From: Polynucleobacter sp. 80A-SIGWE
GTDB taxonomy: Bacteria > Pseudomonadota > Gammaproteobacteria > Burkholderiales > Burkholderiaceae
Reading direction: 5' to 3'
DNA: 64,000 bases
NCBI RefSeq assembly: GCF_018882295.1
Contig: NZ_JACVOR010000002.1
Span: 434,001 to 498,000 of the forward strand
This document shows, one piece after another, positions 41,254 through 50,540 of the stretch. The position numbers and the translations under genes were made by a program. The notes under the pieces were generated by a model. The model saw nothing but the letters and a program-made list of their open reading frames with translations. It made no database searches and had not been told where the DNA came from. Within the stretch, counting starts at the first letter, position 1. Every line of letters starts with the position of its first letter.

Positions 41254-42348
41254 ATGTCGGTGGCGCTTACTGTAGAGGCTGTGCAAGCAGCATTAAAGGG
41301 TTTAATTGACCCAAATACACAAATCGATTTTGTGTCGGCAAAGTGCGTCAAAAATCTGAAGGTAGACGGTGGCGATATTAGTTTAGATATCGTTTTGGGT
41401 TATCCAGCGAAAAGTCAGTTTGATGCTATTCGTAAATCCGTCATTGCGGTACTTCGTGAATTGCCCGATGTTAAAAATGTCAGTGTCAATGTCAGCAGTC
41501 AAATCGTTGCACATGCTGTGCAGCGCGGCGTCAAGTTATTGCCGAATGTAAAAAATATTATTGCTGTTGCCAGTGGTAAGGGCGGGGTCGGAAAGTCTAC
41601 TACTGCAGTTAACCTGGCTTTAGCTTTAGCAGCTGAAGGTGCTCAAGTGGGTATGTTGGACGCAGATATCTACGGTCCGAGTCAGCCAATGATGTTGGGT
41701 ATCACCGGCAGACCGGAATCCATTGAAGAAAACACAATGGAACCAATGGAAGGTCACGGCCTTCAAGCAAGTTCAATTGGCTTCTTGATCGATGACGATG
41801 CGCCAATGGTGTGGCGTGGCCCGATGGTGACGTCTGCTTTAGAGCAATTACTGCGTCAAACCCGTTGGCGCGATCTCGATTACCTGATTGTGGATATGCC
41901 TCCTGGTACGGGTGATATTCAGTTAACGCTAGCGCAAAAGGTACCCGTTACTGGCGCAGTCATTGTGACTACCCCGCAAGATATTGCTTTGCTGGATGCG
42001 CGTAAGGGCTTAAAAATGTTTGAGAAAGTTGGCGTGCCGATTGTGGGTATCATCGAAAATATGAGCACCTATGTCTGCCCAAGTTGCGGTCATGAGGAAC
42101 ATGTATTCGGTACCGGTGGCGGCCAAAAGATGTGTAAAGAATACGACGTTGATTTCTTGGGTGATTTACCTCTGAATTTATCTATTCGTGAGCAAGCTGA
42201 TGCAGGTCGTCCAACAGTAGTAGCCGACCCTGATGGCGCAATCAGTGCAATTTATAAAACGATTGCCAGACGAGTGGCTATCAAAGTTGCAGCGCTTTCA
42301 AAAGATATGAGCAGTAAATTTCCTAACATCGTGGTTCAAAACACCTGA
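41254..42348 (+). CDS. apbC: Mrp/NBP35-family iron-sulfur cluster carrier ATPase
   Basis: P-loop ATPase that carries Fe-S clusters to apoproteins. Residues 1-90 form an MIP18-like (DUF59) domain; GKGGVGKST at about 108-116 is the deviant Walker A; CPSC near residue 273 is the cluster CXXC motif. 364 residues. Positioned directly before the formate dehydrogenase locus, whose subunits and ferredoxins need many clusters, so co-expression would be sensible. An AGGAG sequence precedes the ATG. Confidence 0.93.
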   Translation: MSVALTVEAVQAALKGLIDPNTQIDFVSAKCVKNLKVDGGDISLDIVLGYPAKSQFDAIRKSVIAVLRELPDVKNVSVNVSSQIVAHAVQRGVKLLPNVKNIIAVASGKGGVGKSTTAVNLALALAAEGAQVGMLDADIYGPSQPMMLGITGRPESIEENTMEPMEGHGLQASSIGFLIDDDAPMVWRGPMVTSALEQLLRQTRWRDLDYLIVDMPPGTGDIQLTLAQKVPVTGAVIVTTPQDIALLDARKGLKMFEKVGVPIVGIIENMSTYVCPSCGHEEHVFGTGGGQKMCKEYDVDFLGDLPLNLSIREQADAGRPTVVADPDGAISAIYKTIARRVAIKVAALSKDMSSKFPNIVVQNT

Positions 42349-42354
42349 GGCCGT

Positions 42355-42894
42355 ATGCGTTTTGCAGTGCTCATGCGTAAGCAGTCCGTTGATAACCCCT
42401 GGGTTTCCTTTCGTTGGGCGCCTCAAGAGGTAATGCCAGACTTCGGGCAATTTACTAACGCAGTTAGCGCAGAGAACAAAATTATTGGGCAGTTTTTAGG
42501 GCGCGATGATCAAGGTGAGTCTTGGTTATTTACTGGCTATGAGCTCAATCTTTTCCCGGATGAGGCTGAGGGCTACTACCTTAACCTCTCTGCTGTTCAG
42601 CCTTGTTGGTTTGTGATGTGGCGCCTGGAAGAGGATGTTGAGCGCTACGTGGATACTCAATCTATTGAGTTGGCTAAATCTGAAGCAACAATTGCAGTTC
42701 CACATCGCATTTGCGTAAGCTATAACGAAGCAGCCCGCTTGTTGGATGGTGGCGAATCAGTTGATAGCGTTCCCTTGTCTGCAGAACATGCTTCTTGGCT
42801 TCAAGAGTTTGTGAATGACAATTACCGTCCTGAACCTAAGAAGCGTCATCGCCCCGAATCATTCAAGGGTGCTAATCGTGGGACGGAAGATTAA
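42355..42894 (+). CDS. DUF3305 protein of the formate dehydrogenase locus
   Basis: 179-residue soluble protein of the DUF3305 family, known mainly from formate dehydrogenase gene clusters in proteobacteria. The start MRFAVLMRKQSVDNPWVSFRW and a Trp-rich middle (PCWFVMWRLEEDVE) are typical. No cofactor motif is seen. Six bases after apbC and overlapping the next gene by one base, so it probably acts in maturation or assembly; exact role unknown. Confidence 0.85.
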   Translation: MRFAVLMRKQSVDNPWVSFRWAPQEVMPDFGQFTNAVSAENKIIGQFLGRDDQGESWLFTGYELNLFPDEAEGYYLNLSAVQPCWFVMWRLEEDVERYVDTQSIELAKSEATIAVPHRICVSYNEAARLLDGGESVDSVPLSAEHASWLQEFVNDNYRPEPKKRHRPESFKGANRGTED

Positions 42895-43445
42895 TGGCTG
42901 GCGGATTTCTAAATCGTTGGTCGCGTCTTAAGTCTGGGGAGAACCTAGAGCCTGAGAAAAAAGTAGTCGAGCAGACCAAGACTGAGCTTCCTGAATTAAA
43001 ACAGGAGTCTGCAGATGCTAAAGAGCTTACGCCTTCGGCAACATTAGAAGATGTAGAGAAGATCGATCGATTTGCTCCTGACTTCTCCGCTTTTATGAAA
43101 CCAGATGTGGATCCTGCAGTTCAGCAAGCCGCCATGAAAAAGATGTTCTCTGATCCGCATTTCAATGTAATGGATGGTCTGGATATCTATATTGATGATT
43201 ACTCCAAGCCGGATCCCATTCCACTGGAAATGCTCAAGCGCATGGTGCAATCGGACATGCTCAACATTTTCCGCAAGGATAGTGACGATGAGACCCCGGG
43301 CACCCAAACTGTTGCGAATAAAGAATCTGAACCGGGAGAGCAGGCTTTACCCCTAAGTCCAAAGACTGATTTAACATCCACACCAGCAGCCATTCAGGAA
43401 TCGGGAGATAAAGACCCCGTGCCCGTGGATAAGAAAACCAGTTAA
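42894..43445 (+). CDS. DUF3306 protein of the formate dehydrogenase locus
   Basis: 183-residue acidic, low-complexity protein of the DUF3306 family, starting MAGGFLNRWSRLKS. The central part FAPDFSAFMKPDVDPAVQQAAMKKMFSDPHFNVMDGLDIYIDDYS (positions about 62-106) is the conserved core; the ends are disordered and rich in Glu, Lys and Ser. It always travels with DUF3305 and the ferredoxin below. Function unknown. Confidence 0.85.
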   Translation: MAGGFLNRWSRLKSGENLEPEKKVVEQTKTELPELKQESADAKELTPSATLEDVEKIDRFAPDFSAFMKPDVDPAVQQAAMKKMFSDPHFNVMDGLDIYIDDYSKPDPIPLEMLKRMVQSDMLNIFRKDSDDETPGTQTVANKESEPGEQALPLSPKTDLTSTPAAIQESGDKDPVPVDKKTS

Positions 43446-43455
43446 GAAGAAATCA

Positions 43456-45546
43456 ATGAGTCAAAAATTAGTCTGTAATTGCAATGGAACCATGCCTTTG
43501 GATTCAAAGGCCCTTGGCGTCACCATGCACACTTCCTTATGTAGGCAGGAAATTGGCTCAGTCATTAAGGCATTCGATGGCAGCGACTCTATCGTGATTG
43601 CCTGCACTCAAGAGCGCGCTTTATTTGGTGAGTTGGCTGAGCAATCAGAAAAGCCTTTGGTAGCACCATTACGCTTCGTCAATATTCGTGAAGTAGCTGG
43701 TTGGACTCAAGAGGCTAAAACCTCCACACCGAAGATCGCTGCATTGCTTGCCTTGGCCGATATGCCGGAGGCAGAGCCTGTACCGGTCGTAAATTATGAA
43801 AGCCAAGGTCGCTTACTGATTGTTGGCCCTGGAGACCAAGCTTTACCTTGGGCTGAAAAGCTCAGCGACTCTCTCGACGTATCTGTTTTATGTACAGAAC
43901 CGGGCGCGTTGCCGATTGCAAGAAACTTCCCGATCTATACAGGCGAAGTCGTTAAGTTAGATGGTTATCTGGGTAAATTTTCTGTCGATTGGAATTTGCA
44001 AAACCCGATCGATCCAGAGATGTGTACTCGCTGCGGTGCCTGTGTTGAGGTTTGCCCAGAAGGTGCAATTGATGATTCATTTCAGATTGACTTAGACAAA
44101 TGTAAATCCCACCGCGCTTGTGTAACTGCCTGCGCCGGTATTGGTGCGATTAATTTTGATCGAGTAGAGCGTCAGCGCAATGCTGAGTTTGATTTGATTA
44201 TGGATCTGCGCACTGATCCGAAGATGCGTATGAGCCAAACTCCTCAGGGCTACTTTGCCCCCGGGAAAGATCCGCTTGAGCAAGCTTTGGTAGCAAATCA
44301 ATTGTTGGGTTTAGTTGGTGAATTTGAAAAGCCTAAATACTTTTCCTATGCCGAAAAGATTTGCGCGCATGGCCGTAATGGCAAAGTAGGGTGCAGTGCT
44401 TGTATCGATGTTTGTTCTACAGGCGCCATCTCCTCATTGTTTAAGAATGGACTGGGCACTGTAGAAGTTAATCCTAATTTATGTATGGGCTGTGGAGCTT
44501 GCTCAACAGTTTGTCCATCGGGTGCGATGCGCTACAACTATCCAAGCGTCAGTCATCAGGGTAAAGAGATTAAAACGCTCGCGAATGTATTTACTGCCGA
44601 GAGCGCCAAGATCAAACAGGTGCAAGCACCTGCTTTGCTCTTGCATACTCTTAAGGCTGGAACTCAAGCTGTAGATTCTCTTGGGCGCTTGGCCCATTTA
44701 AGACCAAAGCAGTTTGAGGGATTGCCATCTTTCGTACTGCCTTATGGAATCGAGCACATTGCTTCCACCGGACTGGATTTATGGCTTGGTGCAATCGCCT
44801 ATGGTTTTGGTGAAGTCATTTTGTTGCTCACTGGGGATGAAGATCCTGCTTATCGCGCCGCACTAGAAACACAGGTTGATTTGGGTAATGCAATTTTGGT
44901 GGCGTATGGATTTGATGCCAGACTTTCACTAATTCAACTTACTTCCACTGATGATCTGCAGCCCGTATCTGCAGCAATGGCTAAGCTGCGTCAGCGTGGC
45001 GCTCTGCAAGCAATTTGTTCGCCCGCCAGTTTTGGTCTAGGCAATCAAAAACGCGAAACCATTGAGATGGTTTTAGAGCACCTCCAAAAGCAAGCTAAAG
45101 CTCCGCTTCCAGCAGGTGGCGCTGCATTGCCAAAGTCCTCATTCTTAGGTGGTCTCAATATCAACAAAGATGCCTGCACACTGTGCATGTCTTGTGTGGG
45201 TAGCTGCCCTGAAGGTGCCTTACTCGATAACTTGGATGAGCCGAAGCTTTCCTTTATTGAGAAGCAATGCGTTCAGTGCGGTATTTGTGTTCAGACTTGC
45301 CCAGAGCAAGCCCTGGCATTAGCACCCCGTTTGCAGACGGTTGAAGAGCGCAAGCAAAAGGTGGAGCTCAACGAAACCAAGCCTTTCCATTGCATCAGTT
45401 GTGGCAAGGTCTTTGGAACGGCAAAGATGGTGGATTTGATGCTGGTAAAGCTGGGTGCCCATGGTGCTTTTGCTGGAGCAGCTTTGGATAGACTCAAGAT
45501 GTGTGGCGATTGTCGCGTTGTCGATATGGTGAAAAAAGAAATATGA
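43456..45546 (+). CDS. Large multi-cluster ferredoxin-like protein, formate dehydrogenase accessory
   Basis: Cytoplasmic 696-residue protein with at least four 4Fe-4S motifs: CTRCGACVEVCPEGAI near residue 193, CMGCGACSTVCPSGA near 344, CTLCMSCVGSCPEGA and CVQCGICVQTCPEQA near 575-620, plus a final CISCG and CGDC pair. Homologues lie in formate dehydrogenase loci between DUF3306 and a TorD-like chaperone. A role in cluster supply or electron transfer to the enzyme during maturation is inferred. Its stop overlaps the next ATG (ATGA). Confidence 0.88.
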   Translation: MSQKLVCNCNGTMPLDSKALGVTMHTSLCRQEIGSVIKAFDGSDSIVIACTQERALFGELAEQSEKPLVAPLRFVNIREVAGWTQEAKTSTPKIAALLALADMPEAEPVPVVNYESQGRLLIVGPGDQALPWAEKLSDSLDVSVLCTEPGALPIARNFPIYTGEVVKLDGYLGKFSVDWNLQNPIDPEMCTRCGACVEVCPEGAIDDSFQIDLDKCKSHRACVTACAGIGAINFDRVERQRNAEFDLIMDLRTDPKMRMSQTPQGYFAPGKDPLEQALVANQLLGLVGEFEKPKYFSYAEKICAHGRNGKVGCSACIDVCSTGAISSLFKNGLGTVEVNPNLCMGCGACSTVCPSGAMRYNYPSVSHQGKEIKTLANVFTAESAKIKQVQAPALLLHTLKAGTQAVDSLGRLAHLRPKQFEGLPSFVLPYGIEHIASTGLDLWLGAIAYGFGEVILLLTGDEDPAYRAALETQVDLGNAILVAYGFDARLSLIQLTSTDDLQPVSAAMAKLRQRGALQAICSPASFGLGNQKRETIEMVLEHLQKQAKAPLPAGGAALPKSSFLGGLNINKDACTLCMSCVGSCPEGALLDNLDEPKLSFIEKQCVQCGICVQTCPEQALALAPRLQTVEERKQKVELNETKPFHCISCGKVFGTAKMVDLMLVKLGAHGAFAGAALDRLKMCGDCRVVDMVKKEI

Positions 45547-46187
45547 GCGAGCAGATAAAAGAGAGCACCTCAACTGAGGTCGGTGATGTGGGGCTGCCAG
45601 AAGATTTAGCTAGAGCCGATCTATACGGCTTGATTGCTAGGTTTTTTCATCAACCGCCAGATCAGGCTTTATTGGATCAAATAGCAGCGTCCATTCCGGA
45701 TGGGCAGGAGAGTCAGCCGGATGATGCACCCCTGGCCAAGGTATGGAATAGCGTGGTCGAAGTTGCTAAGAACAACCCTGCCAAAGCATGGCATGAGGAG
45801 TTTGACCGCAACTTCATTAGCGTAGGTCGCCCCAATGTCATTCTGAATGGCTCCTTTTATATGGCGGGCCATTTAAATGAAAAACCGCTGGTTGATATTC
45901 GTCGTGCTTTAGACACTTTTGGTTTGGAGTCGGCCGAGGAGGTTACGGAGACTGAGGATCATTTATCAGCGCTTTGTGAAGTGATGCGTTACCTCATAGC
46001 AGGGGACGATGTTGAAATCTCAAACCTGACAAATCAAAGGGTTTTTTTCAATGACCACATCCGTCCTTGGTATGACGAATTGTGCGATGCAATAGAAGAC
46101 ATTCCAGATATGCATCTCTACCATCCAGTAGCCGCCCTGACTAGAGAATTTCTAGCCATTGAAGGGCAGAGTTTTGACATGATTTAA
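45543..46187 (+). CDS. TorD/DmsD-family molybdoenzyme chaperone
   Basis: All-helical 214-residue chaperone of the TorD/NarJ family, which holds Mo/W enzymes until cofactor insertion and guards Tat signal peptides. The ARADLYGLIARFFHQPP start and the EDHLSALCEVMRYLI core, with YHPVAALTREFL near the end, fit the family. The ATG overlaps the ferredoxin stop. Its client is almost certainly the alpha subunit two genes downstream. Confidence 0.9.
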   Translation: MSEQIKESTSTEVGDVGLPEDLARADLYGLIARFFHQPPDQALLDQIAASIPDGQESQPDDAPLAKVWNSVVEVAKNNPAKAWHEEFDRNFISVGRPNVILNGSFYMAGHLNEKPLVDIRRALDTFGLESAEEVTETEDHLSALCEVMRYLIAGDDVEISNLTNQRVFFNDHIRPWYDELCDAIEDIPDMHLYHPVAALTREFLAIEGQSFDMI

Positions 46188-46265
46188 TGTTGCGCTGCAC
46201 AAGATGAAAACCCCTAGGAAAATAAAAATTCCAAATATGCAAAAAATACAATTACCAATTACACT

Positions 46266-46279
46266 TTGACCTATATCAA
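46266..46279. promoter_or_regulatory. FNR/CRP-like box before the formate dehydrogenase structural genes
   Basis: TTGACCTATATCAA matches the FNR consensus TTGAT-N4-ATCAA at nine of ten arm positions. It is 24 bp upstream of the small Tat-protein start. That is close for a class II activator centred at -41.5, so the transcript may start very near the ATG, or the box may serve repression. Motif-based call only. Confidence 0.55.
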
Positions 46280-46303
46280 ATTTGCACTAAACAGGAGCAT
46301 GCG

Positions 46304-46525
46304 ATGAGCACTAAATCTGCAACTACAGTAAACGAAGAAAACCAACCTTCTCGTAGAAAGTTTTTCATCGGAGCGGGTGCCACAGTCGGTGCCGTTGCTG
46401 TTGCTTCGCAAACATCTATTGGTAAGGCAGTGATTCAGGAAATCGGTAGCACTGTTCAAGGCAAGGATGACGGTTATCAGTTGTCTGCGCATATTCGTAA
46501 GTACTACGAAACCACCATGCTTTAA
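46304..46525 (+). CDS. Small twin-arginine signal protein of the formate dehydrogenase locus
   Basis: 73 residues with a Tat motif SRRKFFIGAGATVGAVAVAS and a short mature end, KDDGYQLSAHIRKYYETTML. Such proteins precede the alpha subunit in many formate dehydrogenase operons (TIGR02811-type). Role unknown; it may assist export or sit next to the enzyme in the periplasm. CAGGAG lies about seven bases before the ATG. Confidence 0.87.
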   Translation: MSTKSATTVNEENQPSRRKFFIGAGATVGAVAVASQTSIGKAVIQEIGSTVQGKDDGYQLSAHIRKYYETTML

Positions 46526-46588
46526 ACCCAGTTGTGAATGAAGTCGTTTCCAAATAATTAAATAAAAATATTTTCTCAGGGACAACAT

Positions 46589-49573
46589 ATGAGTCTGACT
46601 CGTAAATCCAATACCCCACAGAGCGGCCGCTCTACACCTGCATCGCGCCTCATCGGTAGCTTGTCACGCGGACTTCAGTCTGCTGTGCCAACGATGGATC
46701 GTCGTACCTTCCTCAAGCGCTCTGGCGTAGGTGTTGGTGCTGGTATCGCAGCAAGCCAATTGAGCTTAGTCCAAAAGGCCTCAGCAGAACAAAGCAAGGC
46801 AATGTTGGATGGCAAGGGCAAGATTGAAGTTAAGAGAACGATTTGTACTCACTGCTCCGTAGGTTGCGCAACTGACGCTACTGTTGAGAATGGTGTTTGG
46901 GTTCGTCAAGACTCCGCATTTGATTCCCCGATTAACTTGGGTGCTTACTGTGCTAAGGGCGCATCTCTGCGTGAGCATGGACATGGAGATTTCCGTCTTC
47001 GCTACCCAATGAAGTTGGTTGATGGCAAGTACCAAAGAATTTCTTGGGATCAAGCCTTAACTGAAATCACTGCGCAGATGAAAGATTTGCGTAGCAAGTA
47101 CAGTCCAGATTCACTCTTCTTTATTGGCTCCTCTAAGCACAATAACGAGCAAGCTTACTTAATGCGTAAGTGGGTTTCTTTCTTTGGAACCAACAACACA
47201 GACCATCAAGCACGTATCTGTCACTCCACTACAGTTGCCGGTGTTGCAAACACCTGGGGCTATGGTGCGATGACCAATAGCTACAACGACATGATGAATG
47301 CCAAGGCAGCTTTGTACATTGGCTCTAACGCTGCAGAAGCGCACCCAGTGTCCATGCTCAGCTTGTTGCATGCAAAAGAAAATGGTTGCAAGGTCATCGT
47401 AGTTGACCCACGCTACACCCGTACTGCAGCTAAGTCTGATCAGTATGTTCGTATTCGTTCTGGTACAGATATTCCATTCTTGTTCGGTGTTCTGTATCAC
47501 ATCTTCAACAATGGCTGGGAAGATAAGAAGTACATCAACGACCGCGTATACGGCATGGATGAGATCCGCAAAGAAGTGATGGAGAAGTGGACTCCAAAGA
47601 ATGTTGAAGAGGCTTGTGGCGTTCCAGAAGCGCAGATGTACAAGGTTGCTGAAACAATGGCGAAGAATCGCCCAAGCACTTTGGTCTGGTGTATGGGTCA
47701 AACACAGCACACCATTGGTAATGCCATGGTTCGTGCGTCTTGCATCCTGCAATTGGCTTTAGGCAACATCGGCAAGTCCGGTGGTGGCGCAAACATTTTC
47801 CGCGGTCACGATAACGTTCAAGGTGCAACTGACGTAGGTCCAAACCCAGACTCATTGCCTGGCTACTATGGCCTTGCAGCAGGTTCATGGAAACACTTTG
47901 CAACAGTGTGGGGTGTTGACTATGAGTGGATCAAAGGTCGCTATGCACCAGACATGATGGAGAAGTCCGGTACAACGGTTTCTCGTTGGGTTGATGCGGT
48001 GCTTGAAAAGAATGACATGATTGATCAACAAACCAATGTAAAAGGTTTGTTCTTCTGGGGTCACGCACCAAACTCACAAACTCGCGGCTTAGATATGAAG
48101 CGCGCGATGGATAAGTTAGATTTATTGGTTGTTGTTGATCCTTATCCAAGTGCTACTGCTGCAATGGCAGCAATGCCGCCTGCAGAAGGTCAGACAGTAA
48201 ACAAAAATCGCAATGTTTACTTGTTGCCAGCTACAACTCAGTTTGAAACAACTGGTTCAGCTACTGCTTCAAACCGCTCATTGCAGTGGCGTGAGAAAGT
48301 GATTGATCCATTGTTTGAATCTGTTCCTGACCACGTCATCATGCAAGCATTTGCTGATCGCCTTGGTTTCGGTGAAGAGCTTTCAAAGAACTACAAGATG
48401 CTCAATTCCAAATTTGCTGGTAAGCAGTGGAAAGAGCCTGAAATTGAATCCATCTTGCGCGAAATTAATCGTTCAGTATGGACAATTGGTTACACCGGTC
48501 AAACTCCTGAGCGCTTAAAGGCTCACATGAGAATGGCGGGCGTATTTGATCCGAAGACATTGAAGTCACGCGGTGGCGTTGATCCAGTAACTGGTTACGA
48601 CACAACGGGTGATTACTATGGTTTGCCTTGGCCTTGCTACGGCACTGCCGCTATCAAACATCCAGGCTCACCAAACCTCTACGACACTAGCAAGAGCGTC
48701 ATGGAAGGCGGCGGTAATTTCCGTGCCAACTTTGGCGTGGAAAAAGACGGTAAGAATTTATTGGCAGAAGATGGTTCTTATTCCAAAGGTTCAGCAATCA
48801 CCACTGGCTATCCAGAATTTGATCACGTACTCGTGAAAAAACTCGGTTGGTGGAATCAGTTGACTGAGGAAGAGCAAAAGCTTGCCGAAGGTAAAAACTG
48901 GAAGACTGACTTATCTGGCGGTATCCAACGCGTAGTAATGAAAAACGGTTGCCATCCATTTGGTAACGCAAAAGCGCGTGCAGTTGTATGGAACTTCCCA
49001 GATGCAATTCCAACTCACCGCGAAGCGCTCTACAGTACCAATGAGCCAATGATGCGTAAGTACCCAACATCTGCGGACAAGAAGAATTTCTGGCGCTTGC
49101 CGACTCTCTACAAAACAGTTCAGGATAAGAACTTGAATGAGAAGCTCTACGAGAAGTTCCCAATCATTCTGACCTCCGGTCGTTTAGTTGAGTACGAAGG
49201 TGGAGGAGACGAAACTCGTTCCAACCCATGGTTGGCTGAGTTGCAACAAGAAAACTTTGTGGAGATCAATCCTAAGGCTGCAGAAGACCGTGGCATTAAG
49301 AACTGGGATTACGTCTGGGTTAAGTCACCAACAGGTGCCAAGATCAAAGTGCGTGCATTGGTAACTCCACGTGTTGATCAAGGTACTGCATTCGTACCAT
49401 TCCACTTTGCCGGTTGGTGGCAAGGTAATGACTTGCGCAAATATTACCCAGAGGGCGCTGCCCCAGTAGTTCAAGGTGAAGCGGTGAATACTGCAACTAC
49501 CTACGGCTACGACCAGGTAACGATGATGCAAGAAACTAAAACCACCATGTGCCAAATCGAAAAATTTGCCTAA
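46589..49573 (+). CDS. Formate dehydrogenase alpha subunit, cysteine form
   Basis: Catalytic Mo- or W-bis-MGD subunit oxidising formate to CO2 in the periplasm. Residues 1-35 form an unusually long positively charged leader before the Tat motif DRRTFLKRSG (RR at 38-39). The 4Fe-4S cysteines are C86, C89, C93 and C121. The metal ligand is C211 in ARICHSTTVAG, replacing selenocysteine. TGES-like or other non-family motifs are absent. The C-terminal molybdopterin-binding domain is complete (994 residues). A second in-frame ATG at codon 36 would start directly at the Tat motif, but the first has a better GGGA site. Confidence 0.94.
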   Translation: MSLTRKSNTPQSGRSTPASRLIGSLSRGLQSAVPTMDRRTFLKRSGVGVGAGIAASQLSLVQKASAEQSKAMLDGKGKIEVKRTICTHCSVGCATDATVENGVWVRQDSAFDSPINLGAYCAKGASLREHGHGDFRLRYPMKLVDGKYQRISWDQALTEITAQMKDLRSKYSPDSLFFIGSSKHNNEQAYLMRKWVSFFGTNNTDHQARICHSTTVAGVANTWGYGAMTNSYNDMMNAKAALYIGSNAAEAHPVSMLSLLHAKENGCKVIVVDPRYTRTAAKSDQYVRIRSGTDIPFLFGVLYHIFNNGWEDKKYINDRVYGMDEIRKEVMEKWTPKNVEEACGVPEAQMYKVAETMAKNRPSTLVWCMGQTQHTIGNAMVRASCILQLALGNIGKSGGGANIFRGHDNVQGATDVGPNPDSLPGYYGLAAGSWKHFATVWGVDYEWIKGRYAPDMMEKSGTTVSRWVDAVLEKNDMIDQQTNVKGLFFWGHAPNSQTRGLDMKRAMDKLDLLVVVDPYPSATAAMAAMPPAEGQTVNKNRNVYLLPATTQFETTGSATASNRSLQWREKVIDPLFESVPDHVIMQAFADRLGFGEELSKNYKMLNSKFAGKQWKEPEIESILREINRSVWTIGYTGQTPERLKAHMRMAGVFDPKTLKSRGGVDPVTGYDTTGDYYGLPWPCYGTAAIKHPGSPNLYDTSKSVMEGGGNFRANFGVEKDGKNLLAEDGSYSKGSAITTGYPEFDHVLVKKLGWWNQLTEEEQKLAEGKNWKTDLSGGIQRVVMKNGCHPFGNAKARAVVWNFPDAIPTHREALYSTNEPMMRKYPTSADKKNFWRLPTLYKTVQDKNLNEKLYEKFPIILTSGRLVEYEGGGDETRSNPWLAELQQENFVEINPKAAEDRGIKNWDYVWVKSPTGAKIKVRALVTPRVDQGTAFVPFHFAGWWQGNDLRKYYPEGAAPVVQGEAVNTATTYGYDQVTMMQETKTTMCQIEKFA

Positions 49574-49600
49574 GTTAAAAAATAAAGTCAGGAGAACATC

Positions 49601-50260
49601 ATGGCAAGAATGAAATTTATTTGTGATACAGAACGATGCATTGAGTGCAACGGCTGTGTCACAGCTTGTAAAAACGATAACGAAGTACCTTGGGGTATTA
49701 CTCGTCGCCGCGTTGTAACGGTGAATGACGGCGTAATTGGCCAAGAGAAATCTGTATCAGTTGCTTGTATGCACTGCTCAGATGCGCCTTGTATGGCTGT
49801 CTGTCCAGTGGATTGCTTCTACCGTACCGATGAAGGTGTCGTATTGCATGACAAAGACATCTGTATCGGTTGTGGTTACTGCTCTTTTGCCTGCCCATTT
49901 GGCGCTCCTCAGTTCCTGAGCAAGGGTGCTTTTGGTTCCCGCAGCAAGATGGACAAGTGCACATTCTGTAGTGGTGGTCCAGAAGCAAACGGTAGCGTTG
50001 CTGAGTTTGAGAAGTATGGCCGTAACCGCTTGGCTGAAGGTAAGTTGCCTTTATGTGCTGAGATGTGTTCAACCAAGGCATTGATTGGTGGCGATGACGA
50101 AGTGATTTCTTCTATTTACGCCAAACGGGTGTCAATACGCGAAGCAAATGGTCGATATCCAAGTAACGATATCTTTGGTTGGTCTACTGCTTACGGTCCA
50201 TCAGGATCTCCTGCACCTAAACCAACGCCTGCTGACAAAATTCCAGGAGCAAAGTCATGA
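49601..50260 (+). CDS. Formate dehydrogenase beta subunit (4Fe-4S)
   Basis: 219-residue electron-transfer subunit with cysteine groups CIECNGCVTACKND, CMHCSDAPCMAVCP, CIGCGYCSFACPFGAP and CTFC followed by a distant CAEMCSTKA. This gives four clusters, the layout of periplasmic-facing FDH beta subunits. Unlike E. coli FdnH I see no C-terminal membrane helix, so the anchoring is through the gamma subunit. It passes electrons from alpha to the haem-b gamma subunit. Start has AGGAG. Confidence 0.93.
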   Translation: MARMKFICDTERCIECNGCVTACKNDNEVPWGITRRRVVTVNDGVIGQEKSVSVACMHCSDAPCMAVCPVDCFYRTDEGVVLHDKDICIGCGYCSFACPFGAPQFLSKGAFGSRSKMDKCTFCSGGPEANGSVAEFEKYGRNRLAEGKLPLCAEMCSTKALIGGDDEVISSIYAKRVSIREANGRYPSNDIFGWSTAYGPSGSPAPKPTPADKIPGAKS

Positions 50261-50493
50261 AATTGAATTTCAAAACTCTCGGTTTATGTTTAGCGGCTGG
50301 TGCTTTCTTGGTTGCCTGCTCAGAGCCTCCTGAAATTGCAGCGAAAGCTGCAAAGCGTCCTGACGTAGCCCCTTACATGGGTGCTGATAATGGATTTATG
50401 ACAAAGGGCTGGACTCCGGGTGATCAAGCTAGTTGGACGGAGGCGATTAACAAGCGCAATCAGAAGCAATCTGAGTATTCACGCGCTAAGTGA
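50257..50493 (+). CDS. Small lipoprotein inside the formate dehydrogenase operon
   Basis: 78 residues; signal peptide with lipobox LVACS near residue 21, then a 57-residue mature part containing PDVAPYMGADNGFMTKGWTPGDQASWTEA. It overlaps fdh beta by four bases and precedes gamma. No cysteine other than the lipobox and no haem motif. I recognise no family. A structural or assembly role beside the enzyme is inferred from position. Confidence 0.82.
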   Translation: MKLNFKTLGLCLAAGAFLVACSEPPEIAAKAAKRPDVAPYMGADNGFMTKGWTPGDQASWTEAINKRNQKQSEYSRAK

Positions 50494-50540
50494 TCAGTTA
50501 AACAACAATAAATAAAACGAAAACGTTTAAGGATATTTGT

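Noticed and set aside
46589..49573. Selenocysteine in the formate dehydrogenase alpha subunit
   Set aside because: The codon at the active site (residue 211) reads as cysteine and the frame has no internal TGA.
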